64,000 nt of DNA, taken from Campylobacter cuniculorum DSM 23162 = LMG 24588. Its GTDB lineage: Bacteria > Campylobacterota > Campylobacteria > Campylobacterales > Campylobacteraceae. Under the pieces are notes generated by a model that saw nothing but the letters and a program-made list of their open reading frames with translations, had not been told where the DNA came from and searched no databases. Position 1 is the stretch's first letter. Each line of letters starts with the position of its first letter. The stretch spans positions 1,587,206 through 1,651,205 of the forward strand of contig NZ_CP020867.1 in the NCBI RefSeq assembly GCF_002104335.1, written 5' to 3'. The position numbers and the translations under genes are program-made. Positions 44,600-53,814 of the stretch are shown piece after piece.

Positions 44600-44907
44600 T
44601 AAATTTCTTTTTTGAAATATTGAAGAACGGTTTTAGAATCTAAAATTTCATTAATTCTAATTGCAAGATTTTTTTCATAAACCATTACTTCACCTTTTCC
44701 AAAAATTCTTTTATTGATATAAAGCTCGACACTCTCTCCCGCAGGTTTTTCAAGGTCAATCACAGAACCCGCTTCAAGCTTTAAAAGATCCGAAACGCTC
44801 ATATTTGTCGTGCCAAGCTCACTGACAAAATCGACCGTTATATCTAAAATATCTTCATAAGACTCTAATAAACCATGAGGCTCATTAAATTCTAGCTCAT
44901 CACTCAT
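44599..44907 (-). CDS. fliN: Flagellar motor switch protein FliN
   Basis: FliN forms the lower ring of the flagellar C-ring. The 102-aa protein is the SpoA domain with the typical blocks ILDITVDFVSELGTTNMSVS, DLLKLEAGSVIDLEKPAGES and YEKNLAIRINEIL. It overlaps the CheX-like gene by 4 bases and the FliO-like gene by 1. Confidence 0.93.
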   Translation of the reverse strand: MSDELEFNEPHGLLESYEDILDITVDFVSELGTTNMSVSDLLKLEAGSVIDLEKPAGESVELYINKRIFGKGEVMVYEKNLAIRINEILDSKTVLQYFKKEI

Positions 44908-45329
44908 ACTTTTTTATAACCTATCCTAAAGCAATGATTTTCAAGTTCATAGGTCAAACTCTCGTCAAGATTGATGCTAGAAAAATCAACTCTTCCAAGA
45001 TATTCAGGGATACCGAGTTTATAAACATCATCTCCCTTAACATCGTTGAGTAAATTTTTAGCATAGCCTATGATTTGATTAGCACATTCTTTAACCAAAT
45101 CAGCCCAATCGTCTTCTTTGAATTTATTATTTCTAACATAAACATCAACGATTTTTTTCAAAACTTCCACAGAAAAAAAGAGATAAAAATTATATTCTCC
45201 ATTATCTTGTCCTGTAATAGGAATAGAAGCCCCGTAAAGCTCTCCGCTTATATCCTCTACCTTGCGAATGTGCAATTTTAAAATATGCTCACAAAAATGG
45301 ATAGCCGAATACTCAATTATTTTTAACAT
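44904..45329 (-). CDS. CheX-like chemotaxis phosphatase
   Basis: This 141-aa protein shows the CheC/CheX/FliY phosphatase consensus D-x3-E-x2-N as DLVKECANQIIGYA (near residues 83-96). The flanking structure also fits CheX, which dephosphorylates CheY-P. One motif copy is present, as in CheX. It heads an operon with fliN and a FliO-like gene, placing the phosphatase next to a switch component. AAAGGTTGTTTT precedes the ATG. Confidence 0.7.
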   Translation of the reverse strand: MLKIIEYSAIHFCEHILKLHIRKVEDISGELYGASIPITGQDNGEYNFYLFFSVEVLKKIVDVYVRNNKFKEDDWADLVKECANQIIGYAKNLLNDVKGDDVYKLGIPEYLGRVDFSSINLDESLTYELENHCFRIGYKKV

Positions 45330-45360
45330 AAAACAACCTTTGAATAAAACTTAATTTAAA

Positions 45361-45366
45361 ATTATA
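45361..45366 (-). promoter_or_regulatory. -10 box of the cheX-like/fliN operon
   Basis: The minus strand carries a perfect TATAAT, 31 bases before the start codon. T-rich DNA lies upstream. Confidence 0.5.
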
Positions 45367-45383
45367 ATAAATATAAAATAAAA

Positions 45384-45399
45384 AACCTTTTAAAAAGTT
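45384..45399 (-). terminator. Weak terminator after trpA
   Basis: AACCTTTT/AAAAAGTT forms a short stem with one G-U pair, overlapping the trpA stop and followed on the minus strand by TTTTTATTTTAT. It marks the end of the trp operon just before the next promoter. Confidence 0.55.
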
Positions 45400-46147
45400 A
45401 GTTTTTGAAAATTTCTTTAACACCTTTTAGAATTTCTCCAACATTTGCACTCTCAAAAAGTTTAACTATACTTGTGCCAACAACCGCTCCATCGGAGATT
45501 TTGCGGATATTTTTAACATCATGATTATTTTTAATTCCAAATCCCACAAAAATGGGTAATTTTGTAAAAGAGCGTATTTCTTTAATCTTTTCTTCTAAAA
45601 GTTCTGTTTGAGCAGATTTTCCGCCTGTAATTCCAACAGAAGCTAAAAGGTAAATAAAGCCTTTTGCATTTTTAACGAGTTTGGCAATTCTTTCTTTAGG
45701 CGTCGTAATGCTGATTAAAGTAATCAAAGCTAAGTCTTCTTTATCGCATTCTTTTTTCAATTCAGCACTTTCCTCAAAGCTAAGTTCAGGCACGATAAGG
45801 GCTGAAATTCCAACTTTTTTTGCATCTTTAACAAAATGTTTTAAACCATAAGAAAAAATCAAATTATAATACACCATAAAAACCAAAGCTTTTCGAGTTT
45901 TAACTTCTTTTAAAAGCTCAAAAACCTTATAAATGTCCGCCCCCTCTTTTATAGCTTCTAATGCTGCATTTGCAATGATTTGCCCATCAGCAATAGGATC
46001 AGAATACGCCACACCAAGTTCTAAAATGTCAATAGGACTTTTATCTAATTTTTTTAAAAATTCCTTACTCACTGATAAATTAGGATAGCCCATCACCATA
46101 TAAGCTACATTAGCTTTTTCTTTATAAAAAGTCCTAAAATCAACCAT
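45398..46147 (-). CDS. trpA: Tryptophan synthase alpha chain
   Basis: TrpA splits indole-3-glycerol phosphate to indole, which tunnels to TrpB. The 249-aa protein has the catalytic block LDILELGVAYSDPIADG (the Glu and Asp), and the phosphate-binding GFGIKNNHDV and GAVVGTSIVK. The start at 46147 (MVDFRTFYKEKANVAYMVMG) is chosen on family length; it overlaps the trpB stop by 8 bases. It is the last gene of the trp operon. Confidence 0.94.
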   Translation of the reverse strand: MVDFRTFYKEKANVAYMVMGYPNLSVSKEFLKKLDKSPIDILELGVAYSDPIADGQIIANAALEAIKEGADIYKVFELLKEVKTRKALVFMVYYNLIFSYGLKHFVKDAKKVGISALIVPELSFEESAELKKECDKEDLALITLISITTPKERIAKLVKNAKGFIYLLASVGITGGKSAQTELLEEKIKEIRSFTKLPIFVGFGIKNNHDVKNIRKISDGAVVGTSIVKLFESANVGEILKGVKEIFKN

Positions 46148-47318
46148 AAATCGTTCCTTTTTTATATTCTCTAATTGTTTGTATATCTTTATCTCCTCTT
46201 CCCGATAAATTAACAACAATCACGCTTTTTTTCTTTAAAGTCGGGCAGAGTTTTTCCAAAAAAGCTAAGGCATGGGCACTTTCAATCGCAGGTATAATGC
46301 CCTCTTTTTTGCAAAGCAATTTTAAAGCCTTCATACACTCATCATCGCTAATTGCTTCATAACGCACCCTTTTGCTTTCAAACAAATGTGCATGCATAGG
46401 TCCAACCCCCGGATAATCAAGTCCCGCAGAAATGCTATGCACAGGCAAGATATTTCCCAAATCATCTTGCAAAACTTTGGTTTTCATGCCATGTATAATG
46501 CCCGTTTTTCCTTTACTCAAAGTGGCTGCGTGATAAGGAGTTGCAATTCCAAGCCCCCCTGCTTCAATGCCGATGAGTTTAACACTTTCATCTTTGATAA
46601 AAGCATTGAAAATTCCCGCTGCATTGCTTCCACCTCCAACTGCTGCAAGGATGTAATCTGGTTTTTTATTTAATTTTTTAAGTGCAATCTTACATTCTGC
46701 ACCAATCACACTTTGAAAATGTGCAACCATCATAGGATAAGGATAAGGACCCACAACACTTCCTACAACATAAAAAAGTCTTTCTATATCATTCACCCAT
46801 GTTTGAATGGCTGCGGTTGTAGCTTCTTTTAAGGTTTTAAGTCCATTTTCAACCGCATTGACCCTTGCACCCAAAAGCTCCATTTTATAAACATTTAAAG
46901 CCTGTCTTTGCACATCAATGGCTCCCATATAAATTTCACATTCTAAACCCAAAAGTGCTGCTGCTGTAGCTGTAGCAAGTCCATGCTGTCCTGCTCCTGT
47001 TTCAGCGATGATTTTTTTCTTACCCATTTTCTTAGCAAGTAGGGCTTGAGCGATTGCATTATTAATCTTATGTGCACCGGTATGGTTTAAATCCTCACGT
47101 TTAAGATAAATTTCATGTCCATAAATACGACTTAAATTTTTAGCAAAATACAAAGGAGTAGGACGTCCTACATAGCTTTTTAAAAGTCTTTTAAGTTCAT
47201 TTTTAAATTTTTTTTGTTGAGAAAATTTAAAAAAAGCATTTTCAAGCTCATTTAAAGCAAACATAGCACTTTCGGGCAAAAATTGTCCTCCAAAATTTCC
47301 ATAATAAGCTTTTTTCAT
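46140..47318 (-). CDS. trpB: Tryptophan synthase beta chain
   Basis: TrpB condenses indole and serine to tryptophan with pyridoxal phosphate. The 392-aa protein starts MKKAYYGNFGGQFLPESAMF, has the PLP-lysine motif LKREDLNHTGAHKINNA, the GAGQHG loop and the phosphate cup GGGSNAAG. It overlaps trpF by 4 bases and trpA by 8. Confidence 0.96.
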   Translation of the reverse strand: MKKAYYGNFGGQFLPESAMFALNELENAFFKFSQQKKFKNELKRLLKSYVGRPTPLYFAKNLSRIYGHEIYLKREDLNHTGAHKINNAIAQALLAKKMGKKKIIAETGAGQHGLATATAAALLGLECEIYMGAIDVQRQALNVYKMELLGARVNAVENGLKTLKEATTAAIQTWVNDIERLFYVVGSVVGPYPYPMMVAHFQSVIGAECKIALKKLNKKPDYILAAVGGGSNAAGIFNAFIKDESVKLIGIEAGGLGIATPYHAATLSKGKTGIIHGMKTKVLQDDLGNILPVHSISAGLDYPGVGPMHAHLFESKRVRYEAISDDECMKALKLLCKKEGIIPAIESAHALAFLEKLCPTLKKKSVIVVNLSGRGDKDIQTIREYKKGTIYG

Positions 47319-47911
47319 TTTTTTAACTCCCTTATAAATTGCTTGATTTTTTCAACATCTTTTAAGCCCTCTGCGTTTTCAAATTTAGAATTCACATCAA
47401 CGATTTTTGGCTGAAGCTTCTTAAGCTCTTGTATGTTTTCAAGTCCTATTCCTCCAGCGATTGCAAAATCTTTTTTGAAATTTTTTAACAAGGTCCAATC
47501 AAAACGCACTCCATTTCCACCCTTAAATTGACCCTTAGTATCAAATAAAATCATATCCGCATAAATTGCGTTTGGAAGTTCTAATCTCTCACCCACTCGA
47601 ATCACTTGTAAAACAAAGAGCTTTTTTTCTTTAAAAAGTTCAAACATTGATTTTGAAATCAAATCATAAATTTGCACCCCATCAAGCTTTGCAGTCTCCA
47701 CCGCTTTAAGGATAAAATCCAAACTCTCATCAACAAAGACTCCAATAGCCTTTTTTGAATTTTGATGAATGATTTCGCAAAGCCGTTTAGCCTTTTTCAA
47801 ATCCACTTGTCTTGGGCTTTTTGAAAAAATAAGCCCTAAAAAATCCACCTCTAAAGCACTCAATTGTTTTGCATTTTGCTCATCTTTAATGCCACAAATT
47901 TTAAGCTTCAT
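47315..47911 (-). CDS. trpF: Phosphoribosylanthranilate isomerase
   Basis: TrpF rearranges phosphoribosylanthranilate in tryptophan synthesis. The 198-aa protein has the beta-barrel start MKLKICGIKDEQNAKQLSAL with catalytic Cys7, the later Asp in ILFDTKGQFKGGNG, and AIAGGIGLENIQ. It overlaps the end of trpD and the start of trpB. The trpC gene that normally lies beside trpF is not in this operon. Confidence 0.94.
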   Translation of the reverse strand: MKLKICGIKDEQNAKQLSALEVDFLGLIFSKSPRQVDLKKAKRLCEIIHQNSKKAIGVFVDESLDFILKAVETAKLDGVQIYDLISKSMFELFKEKKLFVLQVIRVGERLELPNAIYADMILFDTKGQFKGGNGVRFDWTLLKNFKKDFAIAGGIGLENIQELKKLQPKIVDVNSKFENAEGLKDVEKIKQFIRELKK

Positions 47912-49508
47912 TCTTTTGACTCATTTTTTGATAATTTTTAAAATATTCCAAAACCCTGCCCGAGTGAATCGCTTCTAAGATTATATCCTTTGCCTGCAAA
48001 GGAGTTTGAACCCTTTCAGCTGTATAAAGAGCAAACATCGCATTTAACACGACTATATCAAATTTCGCCCCCTTCATCTTTCCACTTAAGGTATCAAGTA
48101 AATCTTTAGCATTTTGTGCGGCATTTCCCCCTAAAATTTCATTATGAAAAGCAGTTTTAAAGCCAAATTGTTCAGGACTTATGCTGTATTCTAAAATCTC
48201 TCCTTGATTAATCTCAAAGATTTTTGTCTCATCACAAATGCTAATTTCGTCCATTCCGTCATTTCCACGCACAACCAAAGCCCTTTTGCGTCCTAAGGTT
48301 TTTAAAACCTCTGCTAAAAGTCTATGCACAGGGGCGTGATAATTTCCTACAAGCTGGTATTTAAGTTTTAAATTCGGATGAAGTAAGGGACCTAAAATAT
48401 TAAAAACCGTTCTAATGCCAAGTTTAGTGCGAATTTCTCTAAGCTCGCCCACCAAAGGATGAAAAAATGGGGCGTGAAAAAAATTCAATCCTTCAGTTTG
48501 TAAGAGTTTTAAACCCTGTTCTAATTGAGTGTGTATGCCTATATCTAAAGCACTAAGCACATCGGTGCTTCCGCTTTGACTTGAAATTGCACGATTTCCA
48601 TGTTTTGCAACTTTTACGCCCAAACTTGCTAAGATAAAAGCACAAGTGGTGGAGATATTAATGCTTTTAAATCCATCCCCTCCTGTGCCGACAATATCAA
48701 TCATATCGCTATCATCGCTAAAAGTTTTAGAATATCTTAAGATATTGCGGACAAAAGCGGTGAGTGATTTTTGATTGAGAGATTTTTCGGTGATGAGCAC
48801 AAGTAAAGCTGCAAGCTGTAAAGGCTCGTAATTTTTAGTCATTATCAATTTGCAAAGTTCTTTAAAATCATCGCTTTCAAGAGGAATATTTTCACTTAAT
48901 TTTTGCAAATAGGGAACAAAATTTTGACTTTGAACCTTTTCTTTGTAAGAAGAATGCAAAAAATTTAAAAAAATTTTTAAACCATACTCACTAAAATAGC
49001 TTTCCGGATGAAATTGCACTCCATAATAAGGTAAAGTTTTGTGCTTCATTGCCATTAAAACTCCATCATCGCTGTAAGCCAAAGGTTCTAACTCATCGCT
49101 TAAGTCTTTTACTTCTAAAGAATGATAACGCATTATAGAAAATTTTTTTGGAAAATCTTTAAAAAATTCGCTTTCTTTTGTAAGTTGTATTTGAGAATTT
49201 TTAGCATGGCTTGGAATTTTAAGTCTTTGAATCTTTGCATTAAAACTCAATCCTAAAGCTTGATGCCCTAAACAGATTCCAAGAGTGGGAATTTCGAGCT
49301 TAGCCTTAAAAATTTCAAGGCAAATTCCACTTTCTTTAGGATGTTTAGGACCCGGACTTAAGATAATATGCGTCGGGGAAAGTTTTTTAATCTCCTCTAA
49401 AGAAATTTTATCATTGCGCACGACCTTAATCTCATCTTTTGAAATGCTCTCAAGCATTGCTTTGACATTATATACAAAAGAATCGTAATTATCAATCAAT
49501 AAAATCAT
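47901..49508 (-). CDS. trpD: TrpGD fusion: glutamine amidotransferase plus anthranilate phosphoribosyltransferase
   Basis: This 535-aa protein joins two enzymes. Residues 1-190 are the TrpG amidotransferase of anthranilate synthase, with catalytic Cys in GICLGHQALG, the oxyanion start LIDNYDSFVYNV and the His/Glu pair in VQFHPES. Residues 200-535 are TrpD, with the PRPP loop VGTGGDGFKSINIST and RAISSQSGSTDVL. The fusion is common in Campylobacter and enterics. It overlaps trpE (4 bases) and trpF (11 bases). Confidence 0.95.
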   Translation of the reverse strand: MILLIDNYDSFVYNVKAMLESISKDEIKVVRNDKISLEEIKKLSPTHIILSPGPKHPKESGICLEIFKAKLEIPTLGICLGHQALGLSFNAKIQRLKIPSHAKNSQIQLTKESEFFKDFPKKFSIMRYHSLEVKDLSDELEPLAYSDDGVLMAMKHKTLPYYGVQFHPESYFSEYGLKIFLNFLHSSYKEKVQSQNFVPYLQKLSENIPLESDDFKELCKLIMTKNYEPLQLAALLVLITEKSLNQKSLTAFVRNILRYSKTFSDDSDMIDIVGTGGDGFKSINISTTCAFILASLGVKVAKHGNRAISSQSGSTDVLSALDIGIHTQLEQGLKLLQTEGLNFFHAPFFHPLVGELREIRTKLGIRTVFNILGPLLHPNLKLKYQLVGNYHAPVHRLLAEVLKTLGRKRALVVRGNDGMDEISICDETKIFEINQGEILEYSISPEQFGFKTAFHNEILGGNAAQNAKDLLDTLSGKMKGAKFDIVVLNAMFALYTAERVQTPLQAKDIILEAIHSGRVLEYFKNYQKMSQKNEA

Positions 49509-50752
49509 CTCTTATCCTTTTTTGCTAAATTCTCAAAAGTTGTAAGCAAAGCCTTTCTTTTAGCACAAATTTCAGCATATTCATTTTCATTTTGACTCTC
49601 AAGCACTATACCTCCACCACTTGCAATATAGGCTTTATCCCCTTTAAAAAAAGCCGAACGAATGATAATTGCTAAAATCACATCTTCATTAAAATTCAAA
49701 AATCCCACCGCTCCGCCATAAACACCGCGGTCTAAATTTTCTAATTCATTAATGATTTCTAAAGCTCTAATTTTTGGAGCCCCGCTTAGGGTTCCTGCTG
49801 GAAAAACTGCACCAATAACATCAAAAATATTGGCTTCATCTTTCATTTTTGCATACACCTCACTGACAATGTGCATGACAAATTTACTCTTAAGTATGCT
49901 AAAGAGATTTTCAACCCTTGTTTTTGTTCCAAATTTAGAAATATCATTACGAGCTAAATCCACAAGCATTTTATGCTCACTCAATTCTTTTTCATCGCTT
50001 AAAAGGTCTTTTTCTAAGTAAGCTATATCACTTGTTCCGTTTAAATTTCTTGTTCCGGCAATGGGTGCGACAAAAATTTCTTTATTTTTAATGCTCAAAA
50101 CAAGTTCAGGAGAAGAACCTAAAACAACGCCATATTGAGAAGGAAAATAAAACATATAAGCACTAGGATTGAGTTTGCTTAAGCTCTCATAAAAACTAAG
50201 AGGATTGATATTGTGCTGTATGCAAAGCTGTTTGCTTAATACAACTTGAAAAATATCTCCGCTTAAAAGGTATTCTTTAGCCTTAGCTATCATTTCAAAA
50301 TAATGCTTTTTTTCTTCTTCTAAAGAAGTTAAAATTTCAAATTCTGCGTCTTTTTCTTCGAAACTAAAATCCTCTTTTAAAAAATCAAAATATTTTGACT
50401 CTCCAAATTTAAAAAACATTTTGCTATTTTTTTCAAAGACAAGATAAGCCCGAGCATTTGCAAACAAAAATAAGGGATAATCATAATTTTTATTTTCGCT
50501 TTTTGGTAAGTTTTCAAAAAGAGTGATAAAATTTGCACTCAAAACCCCGAAAAATCCCGCATAATCGCAGAGTTTTTCTCTCGCCACACATTCATAAAAT
50601 CTTGCTTTAAGTTCGCTTAAAGAAAGTTCATTCGCATCTAAAAATTCGCAATCTATCCCGATGATAGTTTTATTCAAATCCTCCGCAAGATACGAATTAG
50701 GGTATTTGTCTAAAATTTGTCTGTAATAAAAATTTGCTTGATGACTAAGCAT
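49505..50752 (-). CDS. trpE: Anthranilate synthase component I
   Basis: TrpE makes anthranilate from chorismate. The 415-aa protein has the chorismate-binding half with DIFQVVLSKQL, FPSQYGVVLGSSPELVL, PIAGTRNLNG and the C-terminal AGTLSGAPKIRALEIIN motif. The N-terminal half is short compared with enteric TrpE. CAAAGGTTTTATT precedes the ATG. It is the first structural gene of the trp operon and has a 23-codon leader ORF 51 bases upstream. Confidence 0.94.
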   Translation of the reverse strand: MLSHQANFYYRQILDKYPNSYLAEDLNKTIIGIDCEFLDANELSLSELKARFYECVAREKLCDYAGFFGVLSANFITLFENLPKSENKNYDYPLFLFANARAYLVFEKNSKMFFKFGESKYFDFLKEDFSFEEKDAEFEILTSLEEEKKHYFEMIAKAKEYLLSGDIFQVVLSKQLCIQHNINPLSFYESLSKLNPSAYMFYFPSQYGVVLGSSPELVLSIKNKEIFVAPIAGTRNLNGTSDIAYLEKDLLSDEKELSEHKMLVDLARNDISKFGTKTRVENLFSILKSKFVMHIVSEVYAKMKDEANIFDVIGAVFPAGTLSGAPKIRALEIINELENLDRGVYGGAVGFLNFNEDVILAIIIRSAFFKGDKAYIASGGGIVLESQNENEYAEICAKRKALLTTFENLAKKDKR

Positions 50753-50803
50753 AATAAAACCTTTGAAATAAATTATTAAATTAAAAAGAAATGAAAGAAG
50801 AGT

Positions 50804-50875
50804 TTAGAAACGCCAAAATTGAAGAGTATTTGTTAATTTTAAAATCAAAGAGCTAAAAAATCTATCTTTACACAT
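50804..50875 (-). CDS. Candidate trp leader peptide, 23 aa with one Trp
   Basis: On the minus strand, AAAGAAAGG lies 7 bases before ATG 50875, which opens a 23-codon frame reading MCKDRFFSSLILKLTNTLQF then WRF and stop. The single Trp sits three codons from the end, as in leader peptides of trp attenuators. A -10-like TAGAAT (50900-50905) lies upstream. Between its stop and trpE the sequence is CU- and U-rich with no GC-rich terminator. UCAAAG just before trpE could pair with CUUUGA inside the leader. The role is inference. Confidence 0.5.
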   Translation of the reverse strand: MCKDRFFSSLILKLTNTLQFWRF

Positions 50876-51004
50876 TTTACTGCCTTTCTTTAATCAAAAA
50901 TTCTAAAACGCTTTAAAAGTTTAAAACAAAGATGATAAATTTTTGTTTAAATTCTGCATAAAGATGAAATTTTATGCGATTTAAAAATTTAAAAACCAAA
51001 TTTT

Positions 51005-51037
51005 GATAGGAGCTCCTTGATTTAAAAAGCTCCTATC
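51005..51037 (-). terminator. 10-bp inverted repeat after the porin gene
   Basis: GATAGGAGCT and AGCTCCTATC form perfect arms around a 13-base loop, 34 bases past the porin stop. No strong T-run follows on the minus strand. It most likely ends porin transcription or protects its 3' end. Confidence 0.6.
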
Positions 51038-51071
51038 TATTTTAGTCGTAAAGAGAATTCCAGCTATATTT

Positions 51072-52385
51072 TTAGAATTGATAAAGCACCTGAAGTCTTG
51101 TCGAGTTTTTATGAGCTTCTTCTTGCTTTGCATCGATGTTCAAGTAAGAATAAAAGGCTTCAAAAGAAAGCTTTGGAGAGTATTGATAGCTTATTCTTGC
51201 AACAGCTTCAAATTTCTTTCCTGCCTCTTTGTTTGCAAAATTGACATTGCCAACTTTAGTCCCTCCATATACAAAATCCGCTCCTATTCTTAAAACTTCA
51301 TTGAAGGTATATCCTGCTTTAATAAAACCAAAAGCATTTTCCCCTAAATCTCCATAAAATTTAGAACCATCACTATACCAGATTTCCTCTCCTGCTATAA
51401 AATCTCCTAAATTTCCTAAATCTTCAAGCGTTGTCAGTGTGTAATGGTTTTTATCTCCATAATAAAGACCCCCTAAACTCGCATCAAAACCAGAAAAATC
51501 AATTGTTGAGCTTAAACCAAAGAAATTATTGTTACTAAAATCAACATATTTTTTAAGTTTATTATCCACACTATTTCCAAGATAAGCTGCAGCTAAACTC
51601 CACTGCACGTCTTCAAAGAAATGAGTTGAAATTCCTAAGGTAAAAGCGTAAAAAAGGGCTGAATCATCAAGATAAGAAAGCCAAAGTTGAGGAGTTAGAC
51701 TTATATGATTGATTTCATAATTTCCTAATGCAGCAGCTCCGTAAAGGTTTTCGTTAAAAGGAGAAATAGCCTCACCAGAAGCAGTATTTCCCCAAACACC
51801 ACCATTATATATATCGCCTTCATCGCCATTATTTGCCGTATTAAAATTATCAAACGCAAAAGCAAGTAAAGAAAGCCCTTCAATGCTCGTATTGACAACT
51901 TTTATCCCGGTTCCGATAAGTCCATCGAAGCTATTATCCGTCCAAATGCTATCAACTTGTTGCTTACCGGCGATTATATCAGTGTTGAGTGCAGTTGCTG
52001 TGTAAGTGAGAAAAAACTCCCTTACATTAAATTGTGAAGTGGTATCCGCCCCTTGCGGAGCCTCTCCTGTTGCCATAGGGTCGCCACCAAAACCCGCATC
52101 AGCTGCACTATAACCAAGCTCAATGAAAGCTCTAAAATTATCAGCAATTGCTGCGTCAAAACCTAAAATCGCACGCCAATTATGTTCTTGTCTGCTTAAA
52201 ATTCCAGCTCCATTTTGAAAACCTCTTTTATGCCAGAAATTACCACTCGCACTATCATAGCGATAGCGGAAAAACCCGCTTACATCCACATCTTTAATCG
52301 CTTCATCTAAAGGTGTCGCTAAAGAAATTTGAGGCAAGAGCAAAACCGAACTTAAGACTAATGAAATTTTTTGAAACTTTTTCAT
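51072..52385 (-). CDS. Major outer membrane protein-like porin
   Basis: This 437-aa protein starts MKKFQKISLVLSSVLLLPQI with a signal peptide ending near SLA, and the mature form begins TPLDEAIKDVDVSGFFRYRY. That is the Campylobacter MOMP/PorA signature. It ends in an aromatic residue (LQVLYQF), as outer-membrane beta-barrels do. The start at 52385 follows AAGGAGGAAATTA. It may be the main porin or a paralogue; it lies next to the prp locus. Confidence 0.88.
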   Translation of the reverse strand: MKKFQKISLVLSSVLLLPQISLATPLDEAIKDVDVSGFFRYRYDSASGNFWHKRGFQNGAGILSRQEHNWRAILGFDAAIADNFRAFIELGYSAADAGFGGDPMATGEAPQGADTTSQFNVREFFLTYTATALNTDIIAGKQQVDSIWTDNSFDGLIGTGIKVVNTSIEGLSLLAFAFDNFNTANNGDEGDIYNGGVWGNTASGEAISPFNENLYGAAALGNYEINHISLTPQLWLSYLDDSALFYAFTLGISTHFFEDVQWSLAAAYLGNSVDNKLKKYVDFSNNNFFGLSSTIDFSGFDASLGGLYYGDKNHYTLTTLEDLGNLGDFIAGEEIWYSDGSKFYGDLGENAFGFIKAGYTFNEVLRIGADFVYGGTKVGNVNFANKEAGKKFEAVARISYQYSPKLSFEAFYSYLNIDAKQEEAHKNSTRLQVLYQF

Positions 52386-52429
52386 TAATTTCCTCCTTCC
52401 TTGTAGTTTTTTGTTTTTTAACAGATACA

Positions 52430-52435
52430 ATTCTA
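52430..52435 (-). promoter_or_regulatory. -10-like box of the porin gene
   Basis: The minus strand reads TGTAGAAT, 45 bases before the start codon and behind a T-rich run. The remaining gap to the HTH gene (to 52680) is about 70-80% A/T, and I see no gene in it. Confidence 0.4.
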
Positions 52436-52680
52436 CAAAAACAAAAATAAAAATAAAATAAATTTCAATAATATAAATCATAATTAAAAACACAATAAAA
52501 CAATAATAAAGCACTATTTTACTAACAAATTAATTATAAATTGTAAATTATTTTTAAATAAAATTATAAAAATAATCAATAATTAATATCAAAACTTTTA
52601 CAAAAAATAGAGGTATTTTTAGGATATATCATTAAAAAGTATATATTTATATGATAAAAATAAATTGATTTTTTTTAAAT

Positions 52681-53607
52681 TTAAAAGTTAATGCTCAAAG
52701 TTTTTTTAAAAAGATTTCCATAGGGGCTTTTTTCATCGATTAAATCGCAGGTTTGGATTAAATTAAGATTTTCTTTGAGGCAAGATTCTAAAAGCTCCAT
52801 GATAAAACATGCATCCTTTGGTTCAATATGAGCGGGGCATTTTTTCGCATTTGTATAGCGATGATGAATCTTATGCACAAGAGTTGAATTTTTAATTTCA
52901 ATGAGAAACATCTCAAGCGGTGCTTTGAAAAACATTGAATTTTCTTTAATATTGATTGAAAGATAAATCATATCTAAACCATAAATTTTTTGAGTATAAG
53001 AGTCAAAGAAATATAAAGTTTTATTTAAATTATCTTTAAAAGTTTTAATCATAAGCTCTAAAATCGCAATTTTTTGCTCCTTAGTGTAAAAGCTTCCAAT
53101 CGGAGAAAAGCAAAATTCAAGCAAAGATTTTATAGGATACCATTCATTTGTCCTAAAAGAATAAGCCCTCATTTTTTCGCCCCGTTTTTGTCTGTAAATT
53201 TTAGCTTCTTTGCTGTCGATATTATCATATACAGAAGGCACGATGAAATCTCTATAAGCAGGATTTGGAAAGGCAGGATGAAGAATGAGAGAACCTTCAT
53301 TTTCATTTTCAAAAATGTATTTTAAACCACCCGCATAACCCTCATCGATGATTTTTAATTCCTCGTTTTTAATCCCATTTAAAAGACTATAAAAACTAAT
53401 CTCTTCATCATTATCCCAAATTTGTGGAGGATAGCGAAAAAATTCGCAAATTTTTTCTTTGGTTTTTAAATCCAATTCTTTAGTCTGTTTCTTTTCTATC
53501 CAATTGACTAAAGTTCTTCTGTCCTTGCCTAAAATATTTGCAAATTTACTCAAGCTTAGACCCGATTTTTTAAAAATTTCAAGCAATTTTTGTTGAGAAT
53601 TCAACAT
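52681..53607 (-). CDS. XRE-like HTH regulator, probable prp operon regulator
   Basis: This 308-aa protein has an N-terminal HTH region (LSLSKFANILGKDRRTLVNW) and a roughly 240-residue C-terminal part of no family I recognise, with several Cys and Asp residues (HIEPKDACFIMELLESC). AAGGGG precedes the ATG. It is divergent from prpE, and the shared 238-base region has paired inverted motifs, so control of prp genes is likely. It is not PrpR of the sigma-54-activator type and shows no peptidase motif like the mycobacterial PrpR. Confidence 0.7.
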   Translation of the reverse strand: MLNSQQKLLEIFKKSGLSLSKFANILGKDRRTLVNWIEKKQTKELDLKTKEKICEFFRYPPQIWDNDEEISFYSLLNGIKNEELKIIDEGYAGGLKYIFENENEGSLILHPAFPNPAYRDFIVPSVYDNIDSKEAKIYRQKRGEKMRAYSFRTNEWYPIKSLLEFCFSPIGSFYTKEQKIAILELMIKTFKDNLNKTLYFFDSYTQKIYGLDMIYLSINIKENSMFFKAPLEMFLIEIKNSTLVHKIHHRYTNAKKCPAHIEPKDACFIMELLESCLKENLNLIQTCDLIDEKSPYGNLFKKTLSINF

Positions 53608-53632
53608 AATTTTTAATCCCCTTTTTAAGAAT

Positions 53633-53763
53633 GTTACTTTTGGTAAAAATATAAAAAATTTATATTTAAAATTCTACAAGAAATTTTAAATAAATATTCT
53701 TACATTTTTTTTAAAAATGCACAAAAATTGTGCAAATTTTTATATTTTGGATTAAAAGTAACA
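53633..53763. promoter_or_regulatory. Paired inverted motifs in the regulator/prpE intergenic region
   Basis: TGTTACTTTT (53633-53642) recurs as its exact complement AAAAGTAACA (53754-53763), one near each divergent start. Between them lies the 7-bp palindrome TGCACAA/TTGTGCA at 53718-53734. Either set could be an operator for the adjacent HTH regulator. Confidence 0.55.
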
Positions 53764-53808
53764 CATTTTTTAAAAAAAATTTGCATTTTATTTAAAAATA
53801 AAAAATTT

Positions 53809-53814
53809 TATAAT
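53809..53814 (+). promoter_or_regulatory. -10 box of the prp operon
   Basis: A perfect TATAAT lies 31 bases before the prpE ATG, followed by GAAAGGA as ribosome site. The AAAAGTAACA motif lies about 46 bases upstream of it. Confidence 0.6.
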
